Positions 8,799 to 18,433 of a stretch of 64,000 nt of DNA are shown here, one piece after another. Position numbers and translations under genes: made by a program. How positions within the stretch are numbered: the stretch's first letter is position 1; each line of letters starts with the position of its first letter. The DNA is from Paenibacillus_E sp040812395 (GTDB taxonomy: Bacteria > Bacillota > Bacilli > Paenibacillales > NBRC-103111), in NCBI RefSeq assembly GCF_040812395.1, contig NZ_JBFNXH010000007.1, forward strand, positions 1 through 64,000, given 5' to 3'. A model generated the notes under the pieces. That model saw only the letters and a program-made list of their open reading frames with translations, was not told the DNA's origin and ran no database searches.

Positions 8799-8937
8799 CA
8801 CACTATACATGATTCGTTATACTCCAGCCTCTCATCGCTTCCAAACGGGTGCAGAGGTTTATTCATTATGCAATTTCGTATAAAAAAAACCTCAAATACC
8901 AACAATTGATATAACACAACACCTATGAGGCGATCCA

Positions 8938-10554
8938 ATGAATCTGCGCAAGTTACTTTTCCGATCCAGGAAAAGCCATCGGGAAACGACGAACACCGCC
9001 GGAAATCGACCTCAGCAAGCCATGTGCCTGCACACGGACTTGACTGAAAACTTACAAATGATTAGACAACAAGTCGGGAATAGCTCCGATGTCATTATAA
9101 GGGAAATGTCCGTCGGTCAAGCTGTTTTGCGAGTGGCAGCCATTTATACGGAAGGCTTGGCTAATGAAACTGCAGTCGGCGATTTTATCAAAAATTGTTT
9201 GATGATCGATGGACACGAAGCCTTATTAGAAGGAATTAATCCTCCATCGTTGCTCTTCGATTTTATTAAACGCAAAGCAGTAACACTAACGGAGATTCGA
9301 ACATTTCGGAATTGGAACGAATTGATGTTGGCGATTATTAGCGGAGAGACCGTCATTCTCATTGACGGATGCGAGGAAGCGATCAGCGGCTGCACCAGAG
9401 GCGGAGAAATGAGGGCTATTTCCGAGCCGAGCACGCAGGTTGTGATCCGCGGTCCTAAAGACAGTTTTACGGAATCGCTGACGACCAATTTATCACTGAT
9501 CCGAAGGCGGATACAAAGCCCGAACTTGTGGATCGAAACGATGAGAATAGGCCGTGTTACACAAACGAATACAGCCATTGTCTATATCAATGGGATCATA
9601 ACGGACGAGCTTGTGCAGGAAGTCAAACAACGGTTAAGTAAAATCGACATTGACGGCATCTTGGACACCGGTAATGTCGAAGAATACATACAAGATCAAA
9701 CGTTTACACCTTTTCCTACCCTTTTCAATACGGAAAGACCAGATAGCGTTGCCGGTAATTTACTCGAAGGCAGGATCGCCATTCTCGTTGACGGCTCCCC
9801 TTTTGTCCTGATCGCTCCCACCGTGTTTGCGCAATTTTTTCAATCGCCTGAAGATTACTTTCATCGTTACGATATCGCCAGCTTTATAAGACTTTTGCGT
9901 TATGCTTCGTTTTTTATATCCTTAACAGCCCCTTCCATTTATATTGCCGCCATTACGTTCCACCAGGAAATGATTCCCACGACGCTCTTGATCAACTTGG
10001 CGGCCTCCAGGGAAGGAGTACCGCTGCCGGCTCTTATCGAGGCTATATCGATGGAGATCAGCTTCGAAGTGCTGCGTGAGGCGGGTATCCGTATGCCGAG
10101 AGCCGTCGGTCAGGCCGTATCGATCGTAGGCGCGCTAGTACTAGGGCAAGCGGCTGTGCAAGCAGGTATCGTGTCTCCAGCGATGGTGATTATCGTCGCC
10201 ATTACAGGTATCGCCAGCTTTTCGACGCCTTCCTACGATGTCGCGATTTCGGCGCGGCTGATCCGTTTCGCGCTTATGATATTGGCTGCGTCGTTCGGTT
10301 TTTACGGCATTACACTAGGCTTGATTATTTTGGTAGCTCATATGAACGGTATACGATCTTTCGGCATTCCTTACTTAGCCCCGTTTTCGCCCTTTATCCT
10401 AAAAGACCAGAAGGATGCTATATTTCGTTTTCCCTTGTGGTCGCAGCGTTCAAGGCCGCGGCTCGTCAGCCAGAAAAACCGGAGCAAGCAACAAGGAAAT
10501 TTGCAACCCTCGCCTTACAAGGACGATAACGAATCGCAGGAGGATTCAACATGA
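8938..10554 (+). CDS. Spore germinant receptor subunit A (GerAA/GerKA family)
   Basis: This is the A subunit of a nutrient germinant receptor located in the inner membrane of the spore. At 538 residues it has the family layout: a soluble N-terminal domain of two lobes (around residues 40-310), then four to five membrane segments starting near TPSIYIAAITFHQEMIPTTLL and ending near FALMILAASFGFYGI. The motifs GNLLEGRIAILVDGSPF and RMPRAVGQAVSIVGALVLGQAAVQAGIVS are diagnostic of GerA-type A subunits. Recent work treats this subunit as forming a nutrient-gated ion channel. It overlaps the next gene by four bases. Expression in the forespore is expected for the family, but I could not identify a sigma-G promoter with confidence. 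Confidence 0.93.
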   Translation: MNLRKLLFRSRKSHRETTNTAGNRPQQAMCLHTDLTENLQMIRQQVGNSSDVIIREMSVGQAVLRVAAIYTEGLANETAVGDFIKNCLMIDGHEALLEGINPPSLLFDFIKRKAVTLTEIRTFRNWNELMLAIISGETVILIDGCEEAISGCTRGGEMRAISEPSTQVVIRGPKDSFTESLTTNLSLIRRRIQSPNLWIETMRIGRVTQTNTAIVYINGIITDELVQEVKQRLSKIDIDGILDTGNVEEYIQDQTFTPFPTLFNTERPDSVAGNLLEGRIAILVDGSPFVLIAPTVFAQFFQSPEDYFHRYDIASFIRLLRYASFFISLTAPSIYIAAITFHQEMIPTTLLINLAASREGVPLPALIEAISMEISFEVLREAGIRMPRAVGQAVSIVGALVLGQAAVQAGIVSPAMVIIVAITGIASFSTPSYDVAISARLIRFALMILAASFGFYGITLGLIILVAHMNGIRSFGIPYLAPFSPFILKDQKDAIFRFPLWSQRSRPRLVSQKNRSKQQGNLQPSPYKDDNESQEDST

Positions 10555-11774
10555 AAACCAGCTGGCTGGCGATGGTTCTTCTCTTGTCATGCGTGATGCT
10601 TATGACCGGTTGCTGGAATCGCAGGGAACTCTCCGATTTGTCTATAGTGACAGCGATCGGCATCGATAAAGCAGCGGAGGAGAATGAATACCGATTCTCT
10701 TTTCAGATCATTAATCCGCGAGAAATCGCGTCAGGTCCTTCGGGCGGCGGCGGAGGACGAAATTCTCCAGTCTCTATCGTAAGCGGAACCGGAGCCACCC
10801 TTTTCGAAGCGATTCGCAAAACATCGCAAATTGTGCCGCGGCAAATGTTTTTCGCCCATATCCAGTTAGTCGTTATCGGAGAAAGCTTGGCCAAAGAAGG
10901 AATCGCCGACTTATTCGATCTATTCGAAAGAGCCCACGAAGCCCGCATGACTTCCGACGTTATGATCGCCAGGGGAACATCGGCTGAATCTGTTATTAGC
11001 ATGTTGACCATCTTTGAAAAGATACCTGCCAATGCTGCTGTCGGGAAATTAAAATTCACGTCTGCGATCTGGTCCGAGAATATTAAGGTTGGCATCGACG
11101 ATGTCATCAGAGCGTTAACTGGAGAAGGTGTAGAACCCGTCATCAGCGGAATTCGCATCAACGGCGATCCGCAAAAAGGGACGGAAACCTCCAATCTTTC
11201 TAGCACTCAACCGAAAGCTATGATACAAATCAGCGGCATCGCCTTATTCAGGGAGGGGAAATTAGCCGCATGGCTGGACGGGGATAATGCCCGTGGTTTC
11301 ATGTGGGCAAAAAATAAAATGAAGAGCACTGTCGTAAAATTGGACTGCAAAAATAAAAAAGGCGGTCTGGGCATTGAAGTGACCGGGTCCAAAACAAAAA
11401 TTGATACGGAGATACGCGACGGGGAACCCACCATGCATGTTCGCATCCGCGAGGAAGGAAATATCAACGAAGTCAAATGCGCGACAGACTACGGCAAGAC
11501 GGAAGAAGTCGCCAAATCGGAACGCGCGTGGAGCGAAGAAACCAAGAGAGAAGTATTGGCATCAGTGAAAGCTGCGAAACAGGCAAGAAGCGATGTCTTT
11601 GGCTTTGGGACCGTCATCAGCCGCAAAGCTCCGAACGATTGGAAGCGTTTGAAAAAATCGTGGGCAGACACTTTTGCCGACCTCCAAGTAGAGGTAGAGG
11701 TGGAGTCTTTCATCCGCAGACCTGGAATGCGGTTGAAGCCTTATATCGCCGAGGTTGAGAAAAAGGGATCCTAG
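10551..11774 (+). CDS. Spore germinant receptor lipoprotein subunit C (Ger(x)C family)
   Basis: This 407-residue lipoprotein is the C subunit of the receptor, anchored on the outer face of the spore inner membrane. The signal peptide ends in the lipobox MTGC and is followed by the invariant Ger(x)C start WNRRELSDLSIVTAIGIDK. The remainder has the expected domains, including FEKIPANAAVGKLK and the C-terminal GFGTVISRKAPNDWKRLKKSWAD segment, which is typical (FG.. .. P..WK). The ATG overlaps the end of the A-subunit gene by four bases and GGAGG lies just upstream. The gene order A-C-B is common outside B. subtilis gerA (A-B-C). Confidence 0.93.
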   Translation: MKTSWLAMVLLLSCVMLMTGCWNRRELSDLSIVTAIGIDKAAEENEYRFSFQIINPREIASGPSGGGGGRNSPVSIVSGTGATLFEAIRKTSQIVPRQMFFAHIQLVVIGESLAKEGIADLFDLFERAHEARMTSDVMIARGTSAESVISMLTIFEKIPANAAVGKLKFTSAIWSENIKVGIDDVIRALTGEGVEPVISGIRINGDPQKGTETSNLSSTQPKAMIQISGIALFREGKLAAWLDGDNARGFMWAKNKMKSTVVKLDCKNKKGGLGIEVTGSKTKIDTEIRDGEPTMHVRIREEGNINEVKCATDYGKTEEVAKSERAWSEETKREVLASVKAAKQARSDVFGFGTVISRKAPNDWKRLKKSWADTFADLQVEVEVESFIRRPGMRLKPYIAEVEKKGS

Positions 11775-11792
11775 CATGAAGGAGACAGAAAC

Positions 11793-12899
11793 TTGGGAAA
11801 TGCGAAAATAAACGCCGGCGAACTGTTTGCCATGATCGTACTATTTGAGCTTGGTAGTGCGCTTCTCGTCGGCCTGGGAATGGACGCCAAAAATGACGCC
11901 TGGTTATCTATTCTTATTGGTTGGGCCGGCGGGATGGCTTTGTTTTTTGTATATGCCCAACTATTTCGGTACTATCCTCATCTTCCTCTGACAGGATATC
12001 TGCGGGTTATTATGGGCAGCTATGCGGGATGGCTGATCGGGCTTATCTATGTTTTATACTTTATCTACATCGCTGCTCGGGTATTGCGGGATTTCGGTGA
12101 ATTGTTGACGATCTCCACCTATGACCAAACGCCATTGTTTGTCATTAACGCACTGATGATCCTGACCATTTCATATGTGATTTACAAAGGCATTGAAGTG
12201 TTCGCCAGGACAGGCGAAATGTTATTCGGACTGTTAATCGTAGTCGGAGTTTTGGGCAATATTGCCATCTTCGTTTCGGGCTTAATTCATTTTGATCAGC
12301 TGGCCCCCCTTTTGAAAGAGGGCTGGAAGCCTGTGTTCAAAACGGCCTTTCCGCTTACCTTTACATTTCCGTTCGGTGAAATGATCACCTTCACGATGAT
12401 CCTTCCCTTTGTGAACAACCCTCGACTAGGCGTTAAGTTTAGTTACGCGGGAATGACAATCAGCGCACTGATTTTAAGTTGGACCTCCGTCGTCAATATC
12501 TCCATTCTCGGGGTCGACATTGCCAGTCGTTCGACCTTCCCCCTGCTCGCCATGATCGGGAAAGTAAATATCGCCGAATTTCTGCAACGGCTGGATGTGC
12601 TTGCTATATTAACGCTAATTATCGGCGGCTTTTTTAAAATCGCCGTTTTCTTCATCACTGCGGTACAGGGAGCTGCTGATCTGTTCAAGGTCAAGGATCC
12701 ATCCAATCTGGTAGTGCCGATCGGCATTATCATCCTTTTCACCTCCATACAGATTGCTAGTGGTTTGACTGAACACTTGGAGGAAGGACTCAAAGTAGTG
12801 CCCTTATATGTCCATTTACCTTTGCAAGCGGGAATTCCCGTTCTGCTGCTGGCTGTAACCTGGCTCAAAAATAGAAAAAGGAGAGCAGATTCAACATGA
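11793..12899 (+). CDS. Spore germinant receptor permease-like subunit B, first copy
   Basis: This is a B subunit of the germinant receptor, a ten-helix membrane protein of the amino acid-polyamine-organocation type that is thought to bind the nutrient. It has 368 residues, with family motifs LFVINALMILTISYVIYKGIEVFARTGE near residue 110 and FPFGEMITFTMILPFV near residue 190. The start is TTG at 11793, supported by AAGGAGA eight bases upstream, eighteen bases after the C-subunit stop. Its stop overlaps the small gene that follows by four bases. It is clearly a paralogue of the gene at 13104 (for example SRSTFPLLAMIGKVNIAEFLQRLD against ARTTFPLLTTVSKVNIANFLQRLD). Confidence 0.92.
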   Translation: MGNAKINAGELFAMIVLFELGSALLVGLGMDAKNDAWLSILIGWAGGMALFFVYAQLFRYYPHLPLTGYLRVIMGSYAGWLIGLIYVLYFIYIAARVLRDFGELLTISTYDQTPLFVINALMILTISYVIYKGIEVFARTGEMLFGLLIVVGVLGNIAIFVSGLIHFDQLAPLLKEGWKPVFKTAFPLTFTFPFGEMITFTMILPFVNNPRLGVKFSYAGMTISALILSWTSVVNISILGVDIASRSTFPLLAMIGKVNIAEFLQRLDVLAILTLIIGGFFKIAVFFITAVQGAADLFKVKDPSNLVVPIGIIILFTSIQIASGLTEHLEEGLKVVPLYVHLPLQAGIPVLLLAVTWLKNRKRRADST

Positions 12900-13096
12900 A
12901 AATAATCGCCATCTTCATCTTTCTTTTTCTCTTGAGCGCCGCATTCGATATTGTGTTGAATCGCATGATGGGGATGTCGCTGCGCCAATCGATGAGTAAT
13001 TTAATCAACCCTTTTTCAGTCAAAGGAACTTCCGAATGGGTGACCGTCGCGCTCCTGATTTTGATCTGGATCGGCGTAGGCATCAGAAAGGAATGA
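12896..13096 (+). CDS. Small two-helix membrane protein, candidate germinant receptor D subunit
   Basis: This encodes a 66-residue protein with two predicted membrane segments (about residues 3-21 and 47-63) joined by a short loop. It overlaps the first B-subunit gene by four bases and ends seven bases before the second, so it belongs to the receptor operon. Small two-helix proteins called D subunits occur in several Bacillus germinant receptor operons and modulate receptor activity in those cases. The assignment here rests on position, size and topology, not on sequence recognition. Confidence 0.75.
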   Translation: MKIIAIFIFLFLLSAAFDIVLNRMMGMSLRQSMSNLINPFSVKGTSEWVTVALLILIWIGVGIRKE

Positions 13097-13103
13097 GTGA
13101 TAG

Positions 13104-14213
13104 TTGGAAAAAGTAAAAATCAGCTCCTTTCAATTTTTCTCTCTGCTTGTATTGTTCGAACTGGGCACAGCCATCGTCGTTCCCTTGGGCATTTCATCCA
13201 AGCAAGACTCCTGGCTTGCAATTCTGCTCGGCTTAGTCGGCGGGATCGCTTTGTTTATGCTGTACGGCTTACTCTTCCGCATGCATCCGGACAGCGCACT
13301 TTTGGATTATGCGAAAATCATTTTCGGCAAGTGGATAGGGACTTTGCTTGGGCTGCTCTATATTATTTTCTTTATATACGGGGCGGCAAGAGATCTAAGG
13401 GATGGTGGCGAATTTCTACAAACAGCCATGTATGACCAGACGCCGCTGTTCGCGCTGAATGCCCTCATGATCGTCACGATTACCTACGTGCTGTACAGCG
13501 GTATCGAGGTGTTCGCCCGAACAGGAGAAATATTTTTTATGATCATGATCGGGCTCGGAGTCATAGGCGTTCTCCTCATCCTATTTTCCAATATTATGGA
13601 TACTACGAACCTGCAACCGGTATTCGGATCAGGCTGGGACTCGATTCTTCATGCCGCTTATCCGCAAATGTTCATGTTTCCGTTCGGTGAAACCATCTGT
13701 TTCACAATGATATTTCCTTATGTCAACAAACTTGCAGCTGGCATCAAGACGGGAACGGCTGCGATTGTTTTCAGCGGAGTCATTTTGTGCCTGATCAGCC
13801 TGGTCGAAGTTTCCGTACTCGGCGTCAGTATTGTCGCCCGAACGACTTTTCCTTTATTAACAACCGTCAGCAAGGTGAACATCGCCAATTTTTTACAACG
13901 GCTGGATATGATTGTCGTCTTAGCGCTAATCATTGGAGACTTTTTCAAAGTCGCCCTCTTTTTTATTGCCGCGGCGCTCGGGACCGCCCGTTTGTTCCGA
14001 CTTCCCAAGTACCAAGATGCGTTGCTGCCTATTGCCATCGTGATTCTTCTCTGCTCCATGTTCATTGCCAGCAATTTTCCTCAGCATTTGGCTCAAGGGA
14101 AGTTCGTATTGTACAATGTGATCCTATTTTTCTCGTTAATCATCCCCCTGCTCCTGCTAGCAGTAGCACTGATCCGCGCTTTCGCCACAAGGAAGGCACA
14201 GAGCCGCTCCTAG
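13104..14213 (+). CDS. Spore germinant receptor permease-like subunit B, second copy
   Basis: This is a second B-type subunit in the same operon, 369 residues with the same ten-helix plan as the first. Matching motifs are LFALNALMIVTITYVLYSGIEVFARTGE and FPFGETICFTMIFPYVNK. The start is TTG at 13104 with AAGGA about eleven bases upstream. The differences from the first copy are spread along the whole protein, so this is an old duplication rather than a recent one. Two B subunits sharing one A and one C could let a single receptor respond to alternative nutrients, or to a combination of them. It ends 25 bases before the end of a convergent gene, with no obvious terminator between them. Confidence 0.92.
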   Translation: MEKVKISSFQFFSLLVLFELGTAIVVPLGISSKQDSWLAILLGLVGGIALFMLYGLLFRMHPDSALLDYAKIIFGKWIGTLLGLLYIIFFIYGAARDLRDGGEFLQTAMYDQTPLFALNALMIVTITYVLYSGIEVFARTGEIFFMIMIGLGVIGVLLILFSNIMDTTNLQPVFGSGWDSILHAAYPQMFMFPFGETICFTMIFPYVNKLAAGIKTGTAAIVFSGVILCLISLVEVSVLGVSIVARTTFPLLTTVSKVNIANFLQRLDMIVVLALIIGDFFKVALFFIAAALGTARLFRLPKYQDALLPIAIVILLCSMFIASNFPQHLAQGKFVLYNVILFFSLIIPLLLLAVALIRAFATRKAQSRS

Positions 14214-14237
14214 CAAGCAGCCCTCCTTCTGCAAAGC

Positions 14238-16475
14238 TTAAGCTCCTTGATCCTGATAGCAACGCACTTCATAGACTGCTGCCGAAGGACTTCCGTTCGT
14301 TGCCCGAATAAGAATCCGTATGCGATTGGTTACAATGACCGTTTGCAAGCGATGGCGCACATGACGGTGATAATTCCCTTCGACACGAAACAGTTCTTTC
14401 CACTCGCCGTCGATCCAGCCCTCGATCCTGTAATCCTTAGGGCAATCAGGATCTCTATAATACGCAGCGTATTTATTAAAGTCTTGCAGCAAATGTCCTG
14501 GGAAGGTTAGCTCGATACGGCCGATTTGCTGCGTAGTCTCCCAAGTGAGCTCAAGCCATTGCGGCATCGACTGCTCGGGATCGGACTGCCATAAGTTCGT
14601 GGCGCGATGAGGCCTGGCCACACCGCTGGTTACATGTGCAGCCGGATACGCATGCTGCCCTGGGCTTACTTTAAAGCTCATGCTATGCCCGTCATCGCAT
14701 CCCTTCATGGTCCCTTCTTCCCCTTCCAGAGCGCAAGGATGTCCAGGCAGAATACGAGCTGCGCGATGCCAGATCACCGACCGATTGGCTTGCAGATCTA
14801 AACGAATATACCCGCTTGCCTTCGAAGTTTTGTCCAGGGTTCCCTGTACCGGCCATTCGATCCAAGTTGCTTGACCAGGCGGAACTTCCAAGCAATTTGC
14901 AGCAAATGCTTCTCCATCCAAACATCGATAATCCCAAATATGTTCAACAGGCACAAGCAAAGCATCCACATACTGCGTCTGCTTCGATACATTCGTCAAG
15001 CACACGGAAATGCTGCGCAGTTCCTGATCCACTGCGATCCATTGCCCTCTGCGCACATCAAGATAATCACCATCAAAGGATGGCTCGCCGGAGCTGAAAA
15101 GCAACGCCTCACTGCTAGCCGTGACGCTCGCTTGAAGAGCCAGATCGCGGGGATCTTCGTTCCTCACATTGGGCAAAAAGCAGCCTTCACGAAGCAAAAT
15201 TTGCTGAACATCACCTATTGCTTTCTCATTCACCTCCGGCACATTCATGCTTCGTTTAAGCGCTACAGCCGCAGCTGTTCCTGCTGCCTGCCCCATGATG
15301 GCCGTAGTCGCCATGACCCGGACCGAGCCTAACGCGGCATGCGTAACGCTGACATTACGGCCTGCCATGAGCAGATTGTCAATGTCCTTGGCGATTAGGA
15401 TGCGCAAGGGAATGCCGTAAGGGCCGCAGTATTCGCCCATTCCAGGCAAATCGCTGGTTGGCGCCAGCAACCCTCCAGGAATATGCAAATCGAGATACCA
15501 GCCTCCGAAGGCAACTTCGTCAGGGAAAACAGTGCGGTTCAGCGCATCATGCTCTGTCATCAAATATCGCCCCATGATCCTGCGGCTTTCACGTTTGCCT
15601 GGCACTTGACCGATCCAATCCAGCGCATAGTTAGCGGCTGCTTCTCGGGTATTTGGATCTTTATTCTTTATCCAATCCCAGACGCCAAGAACATGTCGGG
15701 TGAGTTCATGCCGAATTACTTCGTTATCGTAAATCGTATCCCACGGCGTTCCCAATTCAAACCACCAATAGCCGGCCCGAATATCGTATGGCTTGCGGTT
15801 GTGTCCGTAAAAAAAGGCAGGGTCATCATAAGTCACCGCCCATTCCGGAGCCTGAAAGGGGACGGCTCTGCCCATATCCTTCGCCCGAAAATGAATAGAG
15901 CTCCCCATCGTATCCTTGCTCTCATGCTCGGGCGCATGGGGTTCTCCAAATTCGCCCCGCCCCTCTGAACCCATTCGCCATTCATTGCCTGCCAAATCGG
16001 CCACAATGCCGTCTCCTGTGCAATCCAGGAATACTTTTCCCTTGAAGACAATTTCGGTTTCGGCATTAGCAATGCGCCCGACGACTGCTGAAATCGTCCT
16101 GTCGTCTGCCTTCTGAACGTCCGTAATGGACGTATTCAGGCTTATCGTCAAGTTCGGCGTTCGTACAGCCAAATCGTACATTGTCATATCCCACACAGCG
16201 TTCGTCCAACCGTTATTGTAAAATTGCTCGTGATTCGTTGCCCGGTCCTCAATGGCCAGCTCAGAGATAACCCCTGTCTCGCGGGCATACGCGTGAAACC
16301 GGGCGGCGCCATGCGGAGTTACACGGATCTCAGAGGAGCTGTTGCCGCCAAAAACGGGCCGGTCTTGAACAATTACCGTCCTGGCTCCTTGTCTGGCAGC
16401 TGCAACAGCAGCGCTAAGCCCTGCCAATCCGCCGCCGCATACAACCACATCATAGTTGACAATTTGTTTTCTCAT
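14238..16475 (-). CDS. FAD-dependent oxidoreductase with C-terminal accessory domain
   Basis: This is a flavoprotein of about 745 residues. The N-terminal two thirds form an FAD-dependent oxidoreductase (FAD_oxidored family): FAD fingerprint VVCGGGLAGLSAAVAAARQG at residues 9-28, then VFGGNSSSEIRV, a second segment FLDCTGDGIVADLAG, and the C-terminal FAD motif LLMAGRNVSVTHAALGSVRVMATTAIMGQAAG. The last 250 residues look like beta-sandwich domains of the kind found in carbohydrate-active proteins. I chose the ATG at 16475 because AGGAGG lies eight bases upstream; the 57 open codons before it overlap the neighbouring gene. It is the last gene of a five-gene sugar or polyol catabolic operon, so oxidation of a carbohydrate derivative is likely, but the substrate is unknown. 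Confidence 0.82.
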   Translation of the reverse strand: MRKQIVNYDVVVCGGGLAGLSAAVAAARQGARTVIVQDRPVFGGNSSSEIRVTPHGAARFHAYARETGVISELAIEDRATNHEQFYNNGWTNAVWDMTMYDLAVRTPNLTISLNTSITDVQKADDRTISAVVGRIANAETEIVFKGKVFLDCTGDGIVADLAGNEWRMGSEGRGEFGEPHAPEHESKDTMGSSIHFRAKDMGRAVPFQAPEWAVTYDDPAFFYGHNRKPYDIRAGYWWFELGTPWDTIYDNEVIRHELTRHVLGVWDWIKNKDPNTREAAANYALDWIGQVPGKRESRRIMGRYLMTEHDALNRTVFPDEVAFGGWYLDLHIPGGLLAPTSDLPGMGEYCGPYGIPLRILIAKDIDNLLMAGRNVSVTHAALGSVRVMATTAIMGQAAGTAAAVALKRSMNVPEVNEKAIGDVQQILLREGCFLPNVRNEDPRDLALQASVTASSEALLFSSGEPSFDGDYLDVRRGQWIAVDQELRSISVCLTNVSKQTQYVDALLVPVEHIWDYRCLDGEAFAANCLEVPPGQATWIEWPVQGTLDKTSKASGYIRLDLQANRSVIWHRAARILPGHPCALEGEEGTMKGCDDGHSMSFKVSPGQHAYPAAHVTSGVARPHRATNLWQSDPEQSMPQWLELTWETTQQIGRIELTFPGHLLQDFNKYAAYYRDPDCPKDYRIEGWIDGEWKELFRVEGNYHRHVRHRLQTVIVTNRIRILIRATNGSPSAAVYEVRCYQDQGA

Positions 16476-16506
16476 CAGATGATCCTCCTGACTATTTTCA
16501 TCCAGA

Positions 16507-17520
16507 CTACAGGCGATACTTTTCTCTGCGCTGAAGAATGCACGCTGCGATTTCCACAGATTGAATGGCCGATCGTATATCACCGACAGGTTGTTTCCGG
16601 GCGCGAAGATCATCAAAAAACGATTCATTCTCTGCATAAAACCCATTCGTTACAAAAGCATCTTCAGTCCCAGCTAATGCCAGGCCATCCCACTGCTCCT
16701 GCATCTGATTGTTCTGATAGCACTGCACGCTGCCAGGTGAATCATGCGATGACCAAAATGGCAGGTTTACGAACATTGTCTGCGTTTCCCCGATTATGGC
16801 AACACGCTCCAGGACCGCGCCCGACACTGGAAAATAGTTCAGCTGGCATGTAACGCCCGACACGAACCTCCCTTCCAAGCTGACATTCGTCACATTCGGT
16901 CCTAGATGGCCCAGCTTTGTATAACGAAATCTGATTTCCTCATACTCCGACTCTGCCCAGAACTTCATGGCATCAATTCCATGAATGGCCGTTACGGAAG
17001 CATCCTCGGAATCGGTCCGGCCCACACGGTACATATCGTAGGAGATATGGTGAAGCTTTCCATTCCTATTCCATTCAGCCACCTGTTCCTTGACGCGAAG
17101 ACTAATTGGCATGTATCTGCGGTTAAAAGCAACTTGCGTTGGTAATCTTACTGAGCCATTCCGCTCTGTTGCGTCGGCAATTTGAAGCACTTCATCCTTC
17201 GAAATCCCCGGAGGCTTCTCAAGCAAAAGCGGATAGCCCTTCCTTAAAATGCGGACAGCCAGGTCCGCGATAAGAGGGGCCGGAACATGAAGACACACCG
17301 CATCGGGCTGTTCGAGATCCAGCGCCGCATCGAGATCCGTATAGCTGCGCTGAAAACCGAAGCGCGCAGCAAATTCAGCTGCTCTGAGCGAATTCGTATC
17401 CACGCATGCGGCCAATTCGACATCCGGATGCTTCGATGCATATTGCCGATAAGCCGGTCCATGACCCTTTATGGCGATAGACCCGCAGCCAATTGCACAT
17501 ATTTTAAAAGCCATTGCCAT
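16507..17520 (-). CDS. Gfo/Idh/MocA family oxidoreductase
   Basis: This NAD(P)-dependent dehydrogenase of 337 residues belongs to the family of glucose-fructose oxidoreductase and inositol dehydrogenases. The Rossmann motif is KICAIGCGSIAIKGHG at residues 5-20, followed by the hallmark LLLEKPPGIS around residue 97, whose lysine is a family catalytic residue. The reading frame overlaps the end of the preceding isomerase gene by 17 bases. Two ATGs (17520 and 17514) are available behind GAGGAAGGGG, and the second has better spacing. Together with the TIM-barrel isomerase and the FAD oxidoreductase it suggests stepwise oxidation and isomerisation of a cyclic polyol or sugar. Confidence 0.9.
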   Translation of the reverse strand: MAMAFKICAIGCGSIAIKGHGPAYRQYASKHPDVELAACVDTNSLRAAEFAARFGFQRSYTDLDAALDLEQPDAVCLHVPAPLIADLAVRILRKGYPLLLEKPPGISKDEVLQIADATERNGSVRLPTQVAFNRRYMPISLRVKEQVAEWNRNGKLHHISYDMYRVGRTDSEDASVTAIHGIDAMKFWAESEYEEIRFRYTKLGHLGPNVTNVSLEGRFVSGVTCQLNYFPVSGAVLERVAIIGETQTMFVNLPFWSSHDSPGSVQCYQNNQMQEQWDGLALAGTEDAFVTNGFYAENESFFDDLRARKQPVGDIRSAIQSVEIAACILQRREKYRL

Positions 17521-18337
17521 TCCCCTTCCTCGCTAACTCGACATATTGTCTCAGAGACTTTATTTCTCTCGGAAGGTGAATATCATGGGGTTCCCAATCG
17601 AACCATTCTCCACTCAAATATCCTTCGTATCCATGGCTGAGAAGCAGTCTGATGATACCCAAATGATCAATCTCCCCGCTTCCGATTGGCCTATAATGAG
17701 GATGATGTCGGTCGCTGCCCTGCTTCCGCACGCCATCATGGATATGCACGTGCCTGATCCATGGGCCTAGCGAAGAGAGAACAGCCTCTGGAGCTGCGTT
17801 CCCTTCCAATTGCGTATGCAGCACGTCCCAAGTCGCTGCGATGTGACTATGGGCTGTTTCTTGCATGATTTCGGCCATATAAGCCGGGTCCGACCAATCG
17901 TCGTGGGTTTCGACGACCAGGGTAACGCCGTGCTCCCCAGCGTAGGATCCGAGTCTGCGAAGCGCAGCGACAATGCTCCTCTTTGCTTGTTCTCGTGTGT
18001 CGTTCTCAGGAATTCGGCCGCAAAACACCCTTAGGAGCTGTATCCCCAGATCGTGTGCTAAACGAATATAAGCCATCGTCCCAACGAGCTGCGCTTCGGC
18101 TTCCTGCGGCCGTGAGTAACGGTGCGAAATGCCCAAACAGACCAGTTCGATTCCCGCTTCAGCCGCTTGCTGCCTAAAGCTCCGCCGCAGCACGGGGCCG
18201 GCTTCCAGCTCTATGCCATGCAAATGGCCTACCCCGCTGCGAATTTCCAGCCCCTGATAGCCATACTTTCGTGCAGTTTCCAGCATTTCCGGCAGCGTCA
18301 GCTTCGGAGTCGAAGCCGAGTTGAACGCAAATTTCAT
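17504..18337 (-). CDS. Sugar phosphate isomerase/epimerase (TIM-barrel, AP-endonuclease family 2 fold)
   Basis: This 277-residue protein has the xylose-isomerase-like TIM-barrel fold used by inosose dehydratases, tagatose and allulose epimerases and related enzymes. Metal-binding positions are recognisable in VVETHDDWSDP (Glu near residue 140), AATWDVLH, HVHIHDGVR and the C-terminal GYLSGEWFDWEPH. GGAGG lies seven bases before the ATG. It sits between the AraC regulator and the Gfo/Idh/MocA gene, overlapping the latter by up to 17 bases, so all are probably co-transcribed. The pairing with a Gfo/Idh/MocA enzyme is typical of myo-inositol-like pathways, but no other iol genes are present in the window. 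Confidence 0.88.
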   Translation of the reverse strand: MKFAFNSASTPKLTLPEMLETARKYGYQGLEIRSGVGHLHGIELEAGPVLRRSFRQQAAEAGIELVCLGISHRYSRPQEAEAQLVGTMAYIRLAHDLGIQLLRVFCGRIPENDTREQAKRSIVAALRRLGSYAGEHGVTLVVETHDDWSDPAYMAEIMQETAHSHIAATWDVLHTQLEGNAAPEAVLSSLGPWIRHVHIHDGVRKQGSDRHHPHYRPIGSGEIDHLGIIRLLLSHGYEGYLSGEWFDWEPHDIHLPREIKSLRQYVELARKGNGNGF

Positions 18338-18433
18338 CTGTCATCCTCCTTCGTTTGCTCATTTTTTCGCATGGCAAATAACCGGTTGGCGATGATGCTT
18401 CCACCGGTACCAGATCTTGCCTATGCGGTTGTC

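Noticed and set aside
8799..8937. Sigma-G promoter upstream of the germination operon.
   Set aside because: GTATA and CAT-like pieces exist, but no pair with the right spacing and sequence could be defended.
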